64,000 bases of DNA from Paraburkholderia humisilvae (lineage in GTDB: Bacteria > Pseudomonadota > Gammaproteobacteria > Burkholderiales > Burkholderiaceae), in the NCBI RefSeq assembly GCF_902859855.1, contig NZ_CADIKH010000011.1:156335-220334 (forward strand), written 5' to 3'. Positions 50,742-59,072 of this stretch are shown in pieces. Positions within the stretch are counted from its first letter, which is position 1, and every line of letters starts with the position of its first letter. A program made the translations under genes and the position numbers. A model generated the notes under the pieces. It worked only from the letters and a program-made list of their open reading frames with translations. It was not told the origin of the DNA and searched no databases.

Positions 50742-53132
50742 ATGACCATCCGTCATCGCATTACGCTTTTAGTGATCTTGATGTTCGTCGCTCTATCGGC
50801 TATCGGCTGTTACGCCGTGTACCAGACCAGAGGGAGCGCAGCGGAAGTCAGGAAGGTGACGGAAGGCGTCGTGCCCAGCGCGCTCGCGTCCGCCGACCTG
50901 GTGTCGCAAGTGAAGGACGTGCAGATCGCGACGATGACACTCGTTTACGCGCCGGATGCGAACATGGTTTCGCAGGCGGAGGACGAGTTGAAGAAAAAGC
51001 GCGAGACGCTCAAGCAAGCCCTTGCACTGCAGGCAAAAGACGCCGCGAGCCAGGCGCAAAAGGGCCTCGTCGTGCAGGCGCAGGAAAGCCTCGCCAACTA
51101 TTTCTCCGCAATCGACGACACCGCGAAAATGAAGCTCGCCGGCAAGAACGAGATGGCGCAAGCCTATCTGTTCGCGAACGTCGCCGAGTATCGTGACGAG
51201 CTCGAAGGCATCGTCGACACGCTGCGTATCGAGAAGAACCGCCAGAAAGACGGCGCGATCGCGGCGCTGAACGACAAGCTCGCCACCACGACCACGGCGA
51301 TCGCCGCGGTCACCGGCATCGCGGTGCTGCTGCTGACGGTGATCGGCACGCTGCTGTACCGGCAGATCACGCGACCGCTGTCCCGCATGCAGGCAATGAT
51401 GAGCGAGATCGCTGCGAGCCAGGACTTCACGCGCCGTGTGCCGGTCGGACGCCTCGACGAAATCGGCCGCTCGATTGTCGCGTTCAACGGGATGATTGAA
51501 AAAATCCAGGAAAACTCGGCGCTGCTCAAGCAGAAGACCGCGGATATCCAGGCGATGCTGCAAAACATGCAGCAGGGCATTCTGACGGTGGTCGATGGCG
51601 CGGTGATTCACGCCGAGTACTCCGCCTACCTCGAAGCCATTTTCGAAACGAACGATATCGCCGGCCGTCCACTGATGGATCTGGTTTTCGCCGATACCGA
51701 TCTCGGTGCCGACGATCTTTCGCAAATCGACGCCGCGACGCAAGCATGCCTTGGCGAAGACGCGATCAACTTCGAGTTCAACCAGCATCTGCTGGTCGGC
51801 GAGATTGCGAAGCATATGCCCGATGGCCGTGTGAAAACGCTTGACCTCAGCTGGTCCGCGATTACCGACGAAAACGATGTGATCGTGCGCCTGATGCTGT
51901 GCGTGCGCGACGTGACCGAACTGCGCAAGCTGGCCGCCGAAGCGGGCGAACAGAAGCGCCGCCTCGAGATGATCGGCGAGATTCTCGCGGTCAACGAAGA
52001 GAAGTTCCATCACTTCATCGATACGGCAAGCGGCTTTGTCAGCGAGAACGAGCGGATCATTCGCAAACACGAGCAGGCGGATGGCACCGCGATTGCCGAG
52101 CTGTTCCGCAATATGCACACGATCAAGGGCAATGCGCGCACGTACAACCTGCAACATCTGACGAACGTCGTGCATGAAACCGAGCAGCGCTATGACGAAC
52201 TGCGCCGCACCGATGCGGAGCGCGAGTGGGATCAGGAACAGTTGATGACCGAACTGGCCCGCGTACGTGAAGCGATCGACAGCTACGCGAAAATCAACGA
52301 AGTGAGCCTCGGCCGCACGCGCGTCGCGCGCCGCGGCGGCGCCGACCGCTATCTGATGGTCGACAAGGAACATATCGCGCACAGCCTGCGTCTGCTCGAA
52401 ACGGCGAATACCGGCGACGTCGATGCGCTTGTCACGATGCGTGACGCGCTGCACCGGATGCTGCGCGTGCTTGGCACCGAAAGTGTCGCGGAAACGCTGT
52501 CGGGCGTGCTCGATTCGCTGCCGTCGCTGGCTGCCGAACTCGGCAAGGAAGCGCCGGTGGTGCGTATCGATGACAACGGCTACCGTTTGCGCAGCCACGC
52601 CGGCACCACGATGAAGAACGTGTTCATGCATCTGCTGCGCAACTCGATGGACCACGGCATCGAAGCGTCAGCCATGCGCACCGCGCTGGGCAAGTCCGCT
52701 GCGGGGACGATCGACATCGAAGTCGGCGTCGACAACCACGCGCTGCAGATCACGCTGAGCGATGACGGCCGCGGCCTTGCATTGAGCAAGATTCGCTCGA
52801 TCGCCGTCGAGCGCGGCTGGATCGACATGGCCGCGCCCGTGAGCGACGAAGAGATCGCCGAATTCATCTTCCGTCCGGGCTTTTCGACAGCCGAGCAGGT
52901 CACTGAAGTGTCGGGGCGAGGCGTCGGCATGGACGCGGTGCGCGAATTCCTCGCGCGCGAGAACGGCCGTATCGAACTGCGCTTTACCGACGATCACAAG
53001 GGGGCTGACTTCCGCCCGTTCCAGACGATCGTCTGCCTGCCGGACAGCTTCGCGGTGGACAGCCTCGGCACCGACGTACGCGCCGAAGACAACAACGCGC
53101 CAGTGCCGCCGCTTGGGTCGATGGCCAGCTAG
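50742..53132 (+). CDS. Membrane-bound CheA-like hybrid kinase (4HB-HAMP-PAS-Hpt-ATPase)
   Basis: A 796-residue signalling kinase. Two membrane helices (about 7-27 and 186-206) flank a helical periplasmic domain. HAMP follows (LLYRQITRPLSRMQAMMSEI), then a PAS-like domain (about 270-395, NMQQGILTVVDGAV). An Hpt domain has the phospho-His in LFRNMHTIKGNARTYN (about 459). The ATPase domain is CheA-like: LLRNSMDHGIEA (N box, about 634), SDDGRGLALSKI (G1) and SGRGVGMDAV (G2). It has no P5/CheW-like domain, so it cannot couple to receptors as CheA does. It heads a five-gene operon; its own HAMP/periplasmic part may be the sensor. Confidence 0.85.
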   Translation: MTIRHRITLLVILMFVALSAIGCYAVYQTRGSAAEVRKVTEGVVPSALASADLVSQVKDVQIATMTLVYAPDANMVSQAEDELKKKRETLKQALALQAKDAASQAQKGLVVQAQESLANYFSAIDDTAKMKLAGKNEMAQAYLFANVAEYRDELEGIVDTLRIEKNRQKDGAIAALNDKLATTTTAIAAVTGIAVLLLTVIGTLLYRQITRPLSRMQAMMSEIAASQDFTRRVPVGRLDEIGRSIVAFNGMIEKIQENSALLKQKTADIQAMLQNMQQGILTVVDGAVIHAEYSAYLEAIFETNDIAGRPLMDLVFADTDLGADDLSQIDAATQACLGEDAINFEFNQHLLVGEIAKHMPDGRVKTLDLSWSAITDENDVIVRLMLCVRDVTELRKLAAEAGEQKRRLEMIGEILAVNEEKFHHFIDTASGFVSENERIIRKHEQADGTAIAELFRNMHTIKGNARTYNLQHLTNVVHETEQRYDELRRTDAEREWDQEQLMTELARVREAIDSYAKINEVSLGRTRVARRGGADRYLMVDKEHIAHSLRLLETANTGDVDALVTMRDALHRMLRVLGTESVAETLSGVLDSLPSLAAELGKEAPVVRIDDNGYRLRSHAGTTMKNVFMHLLRNSMDHGIEASAMRTALGKSAAGTIDIEVGVDNHALQITLSDDGRGLALSKIRSIAVERGWIDMAAPVSDEEIAEFIFRPGFSTAEQVTEVSGRGVGMDAVREFLARENGRIELRFTDDHKGADFRPFQTIVCLPDSFAVDSLGTDVRAEDNNAPVPPLGSMAS

Positions 53133-53195
53133 GTTGGCCGGCGACGCGCGGGGCCAACCCGGCGCCGCGCGTTGCATCATAGGAATGCTTGAAGG

Positions 53196-53924
53196 ATGGA
53201 TGTGATTCAACAGTACGGAGTAGTAGCCGTCGCGGCGGGGTTGGTGACCGCCGTGCTGGCGTTTGCCGCGCACCGGTTGCATAGCGCGAAAATGGTCGGG
53301 CGGGTGCATGCGCAAGCCGATGCGCGAATCGACGCGCTGACGCGTTATGACGACCGCCACACGGCGCTGCTTGCGCAAGCCGAACAGGACAGACACGAAC
53401 TGGAGGCGTCGCTTGCTCAGTCGCGCGACGCGCTTGCGCAGCAGACAGCGCTCGTCGACGAAACCCGCGTTGCGTTGCGCGAGGCGACCGAAAGCCGCGA
53501 CCAGTGGGCGCGCGACGCGCAAAAGATCGCCCATGAAGCGTCGCGTTTGAAGGAGCTCGCGGGGACGTTCGAGCGTTGGCATGAACAGATGATCTCGTTG
53601 ATGACGCAGAATCAGGACATGCACACGAAGAACCAGGAGTTGTCGTCGATTGTGCGGCACGTCGTGATCGTGTCGCTGAACGCGTCGATCGAGGCCGCGC
53701 GCGCGGGTCAGGCGGGACGCGGTTTCGCAGTGGTCGCAAGCGAAGTGCGCGCACTTGCCGCGCGCTCGGAGGAATTGTCGAAAAGCTACCGCGACAGCCT
53801 GCATCGCAACGATCTCACGACGACTGCGACGTTTCAGGACATCCAGGCAGGCGGCAAGATGATTACGGCGTCGCTCGCCAGCGTCGAAGCGCTGGCGAAC
53901 CAGTTTCAGGCAAAGCTCCATTAG
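53196..53924 (+). CDS. Minimal methyl-accepting chemotaxis-type protein
   Basis: A 242-residue protein: one N-terminal membrane helix ([20 protein letters not shown]), a long coiled coil (about 40-150) and the conserved MCP hairpin tip, [20 protein letters not shown] and [12 protein letters not shown] (about 160-190). It has no ligand-binding domain, no HAMP and a shortened signalling domain after the tip. Cognate CheW, CheR and CheB genes are absent. The tip could contact the kinase or the CheX-like proteins instead. Sixty-three bases separate it from the kinase stop, and the next gene follows after nine bases. Confidence 0.82.
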   Translation: MDVIQQYGVVAVAAGLVTAVLAFAAHRLHSAKMVGRVHAQADARIDALTRYDDRHTALLAQAEQDRHELEASLAQSRDALAQQTALVDETRVALREATESRDQWARDAQKIAHEASRLKELAGTFERWHEQMISLMTQNQDMHTKNQELSSIVRHVVIVSLNASIEAARAGQAGRGFAVVASEVRALAARSEELSKSYRDSLHRNDLTTTATFQDIQAGGKMITASLASVEALANQFQAKLH

Positions 53925-53933
53925 GCGCCGGAC

Positions 53934-54479
53934 GTGATTAGCGCACAGGCAAAGGAAAGCTTCGAGCGCATCCTGCAGAAGGCTGCGCAGACGAGGCTAA
54001 CGGTGACCCCGGGCGACACGTGCAGCATTGCGGTGCAGGGCAGGCACGGGGCGGGCGCGCTTGCGGCCGACGCAACGAGCGTCGTGGTTCTGACGATTTC
54101 GTCGATTTCATTCCGGCTGCTGCTGATCCTGCACTTCAACGAAGATACCGCGACGGTTGAGTACTTCACTAAGGACAGCGCGGAGCGGCCGTTCCGCGAA
54201 GTGTTCCAGGAAATTTGCAACCTGTGCTGCGGCGCGATCAATCAGGAATTGCTGCGCTACTTCCCGGATCTCGGCATGTCGACGCCATATATGTTGAGCG
54301 CGCGTTGTTTGCCCCATCTGGAAGGATTGAAGCCCGCACTGCTCGAGACCTGGGCGGTGACGATCAACGATTCGGTCGGACTGGCCGCGACGCTATGTGT
54401 GTGCGCGCATGCGCCGATCGATTTCACGGCGGATGTCAGCGTGGCGGAAGACACGAGCGGCGAGCTCGAACTGTTCTGA
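53934..54479 (+). CDS. CheX/CheC-like phosphatase protein (first copy)
   Basis: A 181-residue cytoplasmic protein starting at GTG. The CheC/CheX/FliY phosphatase pattern (D/S)xxxExxN-x21-P is met by E93-x2-N96 (FQEICNLCCGAINQ) and P118 (STPYM), with exactly 21 residues between N and P; the first position is Glu (89) instead of Asp/Ser. Members dephosphorylate CheY-P. It ends SGELELF. The next protein ends AGELDLF, so both tails may dock on a shared partner. Gene spacing of nine bases after the MCP gene implies one transcript. Confidence 0.75.
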   Translation: MISAQAKESFERILQKAAQTRLTVTPGDTCSIAVQGRHGAGALAADATSVVVLTISSISFRLLLILHFNEDTATVEYFTKDSAERPFREVFQEICNLCCGAINQELLRYFPDLGMSTPYMLSARCLPHLEGLKPALLETWAVTINDSVGLAATLCVCAHAPIDFTADVSVAEDTSGELELF

Positions 54480-54592
54480 CCGCGCCGTTTGAGGGCCTGT
54501 TTTGAGGCCCTGTATTGACATCCTGTTTGACGCGCCGCCCGGGGCGCCCACGAGGCAACCCATTCAACAGTCAAACCCGGCAGGAAAAGACG

Positions 54593-55552
54593 ATGAATTT
54601 CAACAAACCGGTCAGCAAAGTGCTGGTGCTCGATGAGAGCCCGTTGCACACGGATACGATCAAGCGCTTCTGCGACGAGAACAACCTCGTCGGCGTGAAG
54701 GTGCGCAAGAGCCGCCTGCTATCGGTGCTGCGTGCGAATATCGATCTGGGTGCCATCCTGCTCGACGAACACTACGGCGGGTCGCTCGATGAAAGCGCGG
54801 CGATTGCGAACCGGGTGTACGCGGTGCGCCCGGAGTTGCCGATCATCATGCGGCGTGAATCGCGCGCAACGCTTGAGGATTTGCCCGAGAGCCTGAGGCA
54901 GATCCTGTGTGCCGCGTATGTCGCATCGGACATGGCGCCGTTGCGCGACGTGATCGACCGTTATATTTTCAGTCTCGATTATCCGAACGCATTGGTGCGC
55001 GGTATTTCCGACATCAGCGAAACGATGCTTGCCACGCTGTTCAAGGATTTCACGATCACCTATGAAACGCCGAGCATTGTGCGCGACCGCATCATCTTCG
55101 GCGAAGTGTTCAGCCTGATCGCGCTCGAAAGCGCGTGGTGCCGCGGTTACATGATGATCCAGGCGGAAGAGGAGCCGCTGCTTGCATTGCTTGACCAGCG
55201 CCGCGCCGGCGACGGCGCAGCCGACTTCCGCGATCTCAACGATCTGCTCGGCGAGTTGACGAATATGATCTGGGGCGCGTTCAAGAACCGTTATCTGGGC
55301 GATGCGGACACGCTTGCACGCGCACAGGTACAAGTGCCGCTGCTCGTCAACCACCGGCAGAAATACATTTCGTTCGGCTCTGAAAACCCGCAACTGTGCT
55401 TTGTGTACACGATCACAGATGAACAGTCGGGCCGTTCGGTGAAGCTGCATCAACGTTTCGTGTTCAGCCTGAGCTGGTCGCCGGAAGATTTCAGGGAAAT
55501 CACCGAGCAGCCGGGTACGACCGTCGAAGCGGGTGAACTCGATCTCTTCTGA
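54593..55552 (+). CDS. Pseudo-receiver + CheX-like phosphatase fusion (second copy)
   Basis: A 319-residue protein. Residues 1-125 look like a degenerate receiver: KVLVLDESPLHTDTIKRF, with a possible phospho-Asp in LLDEH (58), but the switch Thr and Lys positions are replaced (IIMRRES; YVASD). Residues 130-319 carry a CheX-type domain with D217-x3-E221-x2-N224 (DLLGELTNMIWGAF) and a Pro 25 residues later. It ends AGELDLF, like the preceding protein. A receiver fused to its own phosphatase domain suggests a regulatory or sink role in the relay. The 113-base gap before it contains GCAGGAAAAGACG as ribosome site. Confidence 0.75.
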   Translation: MNFNKPVSKVLVLDESPLHTDTIKRFCDENNLVGVKVRKSRLLSVLRANIDLGAILLDEHYGGSLDESAAIANRVYAVRPELPIIMRRESRATLEDLPESLRQILCAAYVASDMAPLRDVIDRYIFSLDYPNALVRGISDISETMLATLFKDFTITYETPSIVRDRIIFGEVFSLIALESAWCRGYMMIQAEEEPLLALLDQRRAGDGAADFRDLNDLLGELTNMIWGAFKNRYLGDADTLARAQVQVPLLVNHRQKYISFGSENPQLCFVYTITDEQSGRSVKLHQRFVFSLSWSPEDFREITEQPGTTVEAGELDLF

Positions 55553-55574
55553 TAGGCATTACGGAGAAACCAAC

Positions 55575-55940
55575 ATGGCAAAGATTCTGGTAGTGGACGA
55601 CTCGAGCACGGTGCGCGATGAAGTGGCCGGCTTTCTGAAAAAGAATGGCCTCGATGTCGATACTGCGGTCGACGGCAAGGACGGACTCGCAAAACTGAAG
55701 GCGAGCCCCGGCACGAAGCTCGTGATCAGCGACGTCAACATGCCGAATATGGACGGTTTGACGATGGTCGAAAAGATTCGCGGCGAACTGGGGAACGCGA
55801 CGGTCAACGTGATCATGCTGACCACCGAAAGCAGCCCGGCCATGAAGGAGCGGGGCAAGGCGGCGGGCGTCAAGGGTTGGATCGTCAAGCCGTTCAAGGG
55901 TGAAGCGGTACTTGAGACGTTCCGTAAGCTGGCCAGCTGA
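55575..55940 (+). CDS. CheY-like single-domain response regulator
   Basis: A 121-residue receiver-only protein with all catalytic residues: acidic pair DD (8-9, LVVDDSSTVRD), phospho-Asp 53 (ISDVNMPNMDG), Thr 83 in MLTTES and Lys 105 in IVKPFKG. It resembles CheY more than OmpR-type receivers. It is 22 bases after the CheX fusion and ends the operon before a strong hairpin. The kinase Hpt is its probable phospho-donor and the two CheX-like proteins its probable phosphatases. Target may be a motor or another effector. Confidence 0.9.
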   Translation: MAKILVVDDSSTVRDEVAGFLKKNGLDVDTAVDGKDGLAKLKASPGTKLVISDVNMPNMDGLTMVEKIRGELGNATVNVIMLTTESSPAMKERGKAAGVKGWIVKPFKGEAVLETFRKLAS

Positions 55941-55978
55941 CCCGGTGTTCAAGCACTAGCCATTGAACCAGCAGGGTT

Positions 55979-56009
55979 CGGCGTGGCGGCACCGATGGTC
56001 GCCACGCCG
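55979..56009 (+). terminator. Hairpin ending the chemosensory-like operon
   Basis: CGGCGTGGCG pairs perfectly with CGCCACGCCG across an 11-base loop (ten pairs). A weak T-stretch (GATTTTC) follows. It lies between two convergent genes and may serve both strands. Confidence 0.6.
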
Positions 56010-56024
56010 GATTCGGATTTTCGC

Positions 56025-56447
56025 TTATGACTTCGCGGGGCGGCCGGTCTTTACCGTGTCCAGCGCCGAAACCGCGGCAATAAGCCGCTTCGGCGGCGCT
56101 GCGGCCAGCAGCGCAAGGCCCGCGCGCAGCAGTTCGCTTTTCTTCACCGACACGCCGCCATCAAGGCAGCGCTGCTTCAGTTCCGCCAGCTTCTCATAGT
56201 CGGACTTCGGCATCGTGAAGCTGTCGCGCACGACCTTATCCTTCTTCGCGCGACGGGCCTTTTCGTCCTTTGTGGTTTTGGCGCTGGTGTCCTTGACGTC
56301 CTTGACGACCTTTTCGGCGGACTGCGCTGGCGCCTGCGCCGCTTTTGGCGTCTTCGCCAGCGTTTGCTTCGTTTTGGCGGCCTTCGCCGTCTTGCCGGCG
56401 CCGGTATGGCCCTTCGCAGGCGCTGTTTTTTCCGCTGTTGCCTTCAT
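56025..56447 (-). CDS. Lys/Ala-rich protein with RHH-like C-terminus
   Basis: A 140-residue basic protein. The N-terminal 70 residues are a histone-H1-like Lys/Ala/Thr/Pro string (KTAKAAKTKQTLAKTPKAAQ). The C-terminal 70 (VVRDSFTMPKSDYEKLAELK, then SVKKSELLRAGLALLA) looks like a ribbon-helix-helix DNA-binding fold: a strand with alternating residues, then two helices. It is probably a nucleoid-associated or regulatory protein. An AACCGTATA...TATACGGTT dyad in its promoter region could be its own operator. Confidence 0.65.
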   Translation of the reverse strand: MKATAEKTAPAKGHTGAGKTAKAAKTKQTLAKTPKAAQAPAQSAEKVVKDVKDTSAKTTKDEKARRAKKDKVVRDSFTMPKSDYEKLAELKQRCLDGGVSVKKSELLRAGLALLAAAPPKRLIAAVSALDTVKTGRPAKS

Positions 56448-56461
56448 CTGATCTCCTTGTT

Positions 56462-56495
56462 AACCGTATAAACGATATAAATAGTATATACGGTT
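56462..56495. promoter_or_regulatory. Promoter dyad AACCGTATA-N16-TATACGGTT
   Basis: Nine-base perfect arms lie 15-48 bases before the start of the Lys/Ala-rich protein on the minus strand, in an AT-rich stretch unlike the surrounding GC-rich DNA. The 25-base centre-to-centre distance suits two dimers. The inner sequence also has ATATA-type half sites. Confidence 0.6.
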
Positions 56496-56701
56496 TATGA
56501 GATGGCCAATTTTCATCGATACGTCGATATCATGCCCAAAGCGAAGTATGTCGCTTGCATCGTGCGAGGCCGCCTACGGAAAGCCGAACGTAACACGACG
56601 TAATTGTTTTGCGCCGCATGGGTAACGCTTGTAACACTTCATCGCACTAGACTGTGGGCCACTCGGTGCGCACAACCCAGCGCACTGCTGGGAGTCCCAC
56701 T

Positions 56702-57739
56702 ATGCTTTCAGTCGACCGGGCTGCATCGTTGCGCGGTGCAGCGGCCGGAGCGCCCGAGGCATGCGCCTATGCATGGCCGCGGCGAACACGGCGGTTCTCT
56801 GCCACACTCTTCAAGCTTTTCTACCGTTGGACGCACTCGCGCGCGTATCGGCACAACGAGCGTCTATGGCGCACGGTTTCGATCGATCGCGACTTCGACG
56901 GATGCATCACGGGTATGCGTATTGGCCGGCACAGTCTGACGCTCGAGAATGCGTCCGCGCTGCCGGGCTCACGCACCGGCGCCTGTCATCTGATCGCAGC
57001 AGGCCCATCGATCAACGATATCAACTACGGTGTGCTCGATCTCGAGCATGTGATGGGCGTGAATGGCGCAATCGCGCTGCAGGACAAGCACGATGTGCGA
57101 TTTGATTATTACTGCATCGTCGATGCGGGTTTTGCGCGCAACCGGCCGGATCTCATCGCGCGTATCGTCCAGCAGCCGCTCATTCTGTTCGCCACGCCGC
57201 TCGTGTTGTGGTACATCGCGCAGTATTTTCCGCTCGAGCGCATGCGTTGCCGGATCTTCGTGATTGAGGATGTGCAATACCCGGCAGGCAAACGCGCGCT
57301 GCGCGGCCGCGATCTGCACATGCGGCATGCGTGCGCCGACGAACTCGTCCTGTTCGATGAGGAGCGTGTGCTGGGCTTCAGCCTTGACATGCGGCACGGC
57401 GTGTTCGATGGACGTACGGTCGCGTACGCCGGCTTGCAGGTTCTGAATTCGCTTGGCTTCGACGTCGTTTATTTGCATGGCGTCGATCTGCGCAATGCGT
57501 CACGCGCGCCGCGTTTCTACGAAACCGGCGGCGATATGCAGCCGAGTGCGCTCGACCGGCATTTTGGCGCCTATATCGAGCCGTCGTTCAGGCAGGCGGC
57601 GGCGTTGCTGAAGCGGCGCGGCGTGCGGGTCGTCAACCTGTCGGTGGATAGCGCGCTCGGCGTCGATATCTTCGAGAAGCGAAGCTGGCGCTCGCTAACC
57701 GGCTTGCGCACGGATATCGCGCAACAGATGCGCGCGTAG
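56702..57739 (+). CDS. Putative glycan/sialyltransferase-like (GT42/DUF115-type) protein
   Basis: A 345-residue cytoplasmic protein with a nucleotide-binding-like start, CHLIAAGPSINDINYGVLDL followed by HVMGVNGAIAL, which echoes the GPS(L/I)..iDy...vN pattern of GT42 sialyltransferases and DUF115/MAF-flag proteins. Later segments (VAYAGLQVLNSLGFDVVYLHGVDLRN, YETGGDMQPSALDRHF) fit the family's C-terminal acceptor region. It is followed after 92 bases by a GT4-like gene, consistent with a surface-glycan step. A start at 56702 is preferred; an open frame from 56654 exists. Donor sugar unknown. Confidence 0.6.
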   Translation: MLSVDRAASLRGAAAGAPEACAYAWPRRTRRFSATLFKLFYRWTHSRAYRHNERLWRTVSIDRDFDGCITGMRIGRHSLTLENASALPGSRTGACHLIAAGPSINDINYGVLDLEHVMGVNGAIALQDKHDVRFDYYCIVDAGFARNRPDLIARIVQQPLILFATPLVLWYIAQYFPLERMRCRIFVIEDVQYPAGKRALRGRDLHMRHACADELVLFDEERVLGFSLDMRHGVFDGRTVAYAGLQVLNSLGFDVVYLHGVDLRNASRAPRFYETGGDMQPSALDRHFGAYIEPSFRQAAALLKRRGVRVVNLSVDSALGVDIFEKRSWRSLTGLRTDIAQQMRA

Positions 57740-57831
57740 CCGCGCATAACCGCGGCAAGCAGGCTGCCCGATAACAGCACAACAATCCGTCCGCACCAGC
57801 GTCACGATGGCGGACCCAACAGCCGTAACCG

Positions 57832-58941
57832 ATGAAGGTCGTTCACCTTTCCAACACGCCGGTCGCCGGCAGCCCCGGCAATATCGTGTCAGCGCTGAAT
57901 CGGCTAACCGACATTCGCGCCCGTCACGTGGTGTTCAATGCAGCCGCGTATCGCACGCGCACGTTCGCGATCGACATCGACTGGCAGACGCAGCAGCACC
58001 AGGCGCTTGATGCGATCGCCGAAGCCGATGTGGTGCACATTCACCAGTACTTCTCGCTCGACGAAACCTTCGGCGCCGGTTTTCAAAAGCACTTCGGCGA
58101 TAAGAAACTGATCCGCCAGTACCATTCGGCGCCCGACTTGTGGGCGAACGGCGACGCGGGCCTGATCGAGCGGATCGTGCGCGATGGCGCACCGCAGCTT
58201 GTGATCGCACAAGGCCCCGAGCGCTTCTATCCGTTCGCGCGTGTAGTGCCGAATATCGTGCCGATCGATGATCCGCGCTATCTGCCGCATCCGGAAGCGC
58301 CAGGCAGGCCGATCGTCACGTTTTCGCCGAGTGGGCGCGCATCCGCGTGGAAAAAGCGTTGGGAGACAAAGGGCGTGCCGCAGACGCTTGCGCTGCTGCG
58401 CAAGCTCGAGCGTGAAGGACTGTGCCGCGTCCAGCTGATCGTCGATACGCCGCATGACGAGTGCCTGCGCGCGAAGCAGCAGGCCGCGGTCGCGATCGAC
58501 GAATGTGTGACCGGCAACTACCACTTGAGCGGCCTCGAGGCGCTGTCACAAGGCAAACCGACGCTCGGCTATCTCGACGCGCGCGTGCAGTCGCAATTGC
58601 GCAAGCTGACCGGCGCGGTCGATCTGCCGTGGATCGACGTGCGTCTCGAAGAAGCGGAAGCGCCGTTGTGCGCGCTGCTTGAAGATCGTTCGTTGCGCGC
58701 GGAAATCGGCGCGACGTCGCGGCGCTGGATGGAGGCGCACTATGCGGAGCGCGTGATGATTGAACACTATCGGCGTGCGTATCTGGATCTGTTTGAAGCG
58801 CCCGAGCAGTTTGGCGTACCGCGCTTTGCCGGCGATGCGCAAACGTGGCTTGCTGTTGCTTGCGCGGACTACAGTTGGACCGCGCGCCGGCGCGAGCACG
58901 CGACTTGGCGCGACAAACTGCGCAGCTGGTTGAAGGGCTAA
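57832..58941 (+). CDS. GT4-type glycosyltransferase
   Basis: A 369-residue glycosyltransferase with GT-B fold. The N-terminal Rossmann-type start is MKVVHLSNTPVAGSPGNIVS (family GSP...G.N loop), then ADVVHIHQYFSL; the C-terminal donor site includes GNYHLSGLEALSQGKPTLGY, the E..(x)7 region of GT4. It would act on a lipid- or protein-linked glycan at the inner face of the membrane, together with the upstream protein. A DNA stretch of 92 bases separates them. Substrate unknown. Confidence 0.82.
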   Translation: MKVVHLSNTPVAGSPGNIVSALNRLTDIRARHVVFNAAAYRTRTFAIDIDWQTQQHQALDAIAEADVVHIHQYFSLDETFGAGFQKHFGDKKLIRQYHSAPDLWANGDAGLIERIVRDGAPQLVIAQGPERFYPFARVVPNIVPIDDPRYLPHPEAPGRPIVTFSPSGRASAWKKRWETKGVPQTLALLRKLEREGLCRVQLIVDTPHDECLRAKQQAAVAIDECVTGNYHLSGLEALSQGKPTLGYLDARVQSQLRKLTGAVDLPWIDVRLEEAEAPLCALLEDRSLRAEIGATSRRWMEAHYAERVMIEHYRRAYLDLFEAPEQFGVPRFAGDAQTWLAVACADYSWTARRREHATWRDKLRSWLKG

Positions 58942-59072
58942 GCCGCTAAACCGCGAAGATGGACGAGGCGTTATGGTGAGCCGATTCGGGAGCCATACAT
59001 CCAGGGGGCAATCGATAGGTGAGTTTTTTCGGGGGAACGCGCGACGCGCTCGAGCATCGATGCCTTTGCGCT

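Noticed and set aside
50793..52655. 620-codon antisense frame over the kinase
   Set aside because: The opposite strand encodes a complete kinase; the antisense frame shows no domain.
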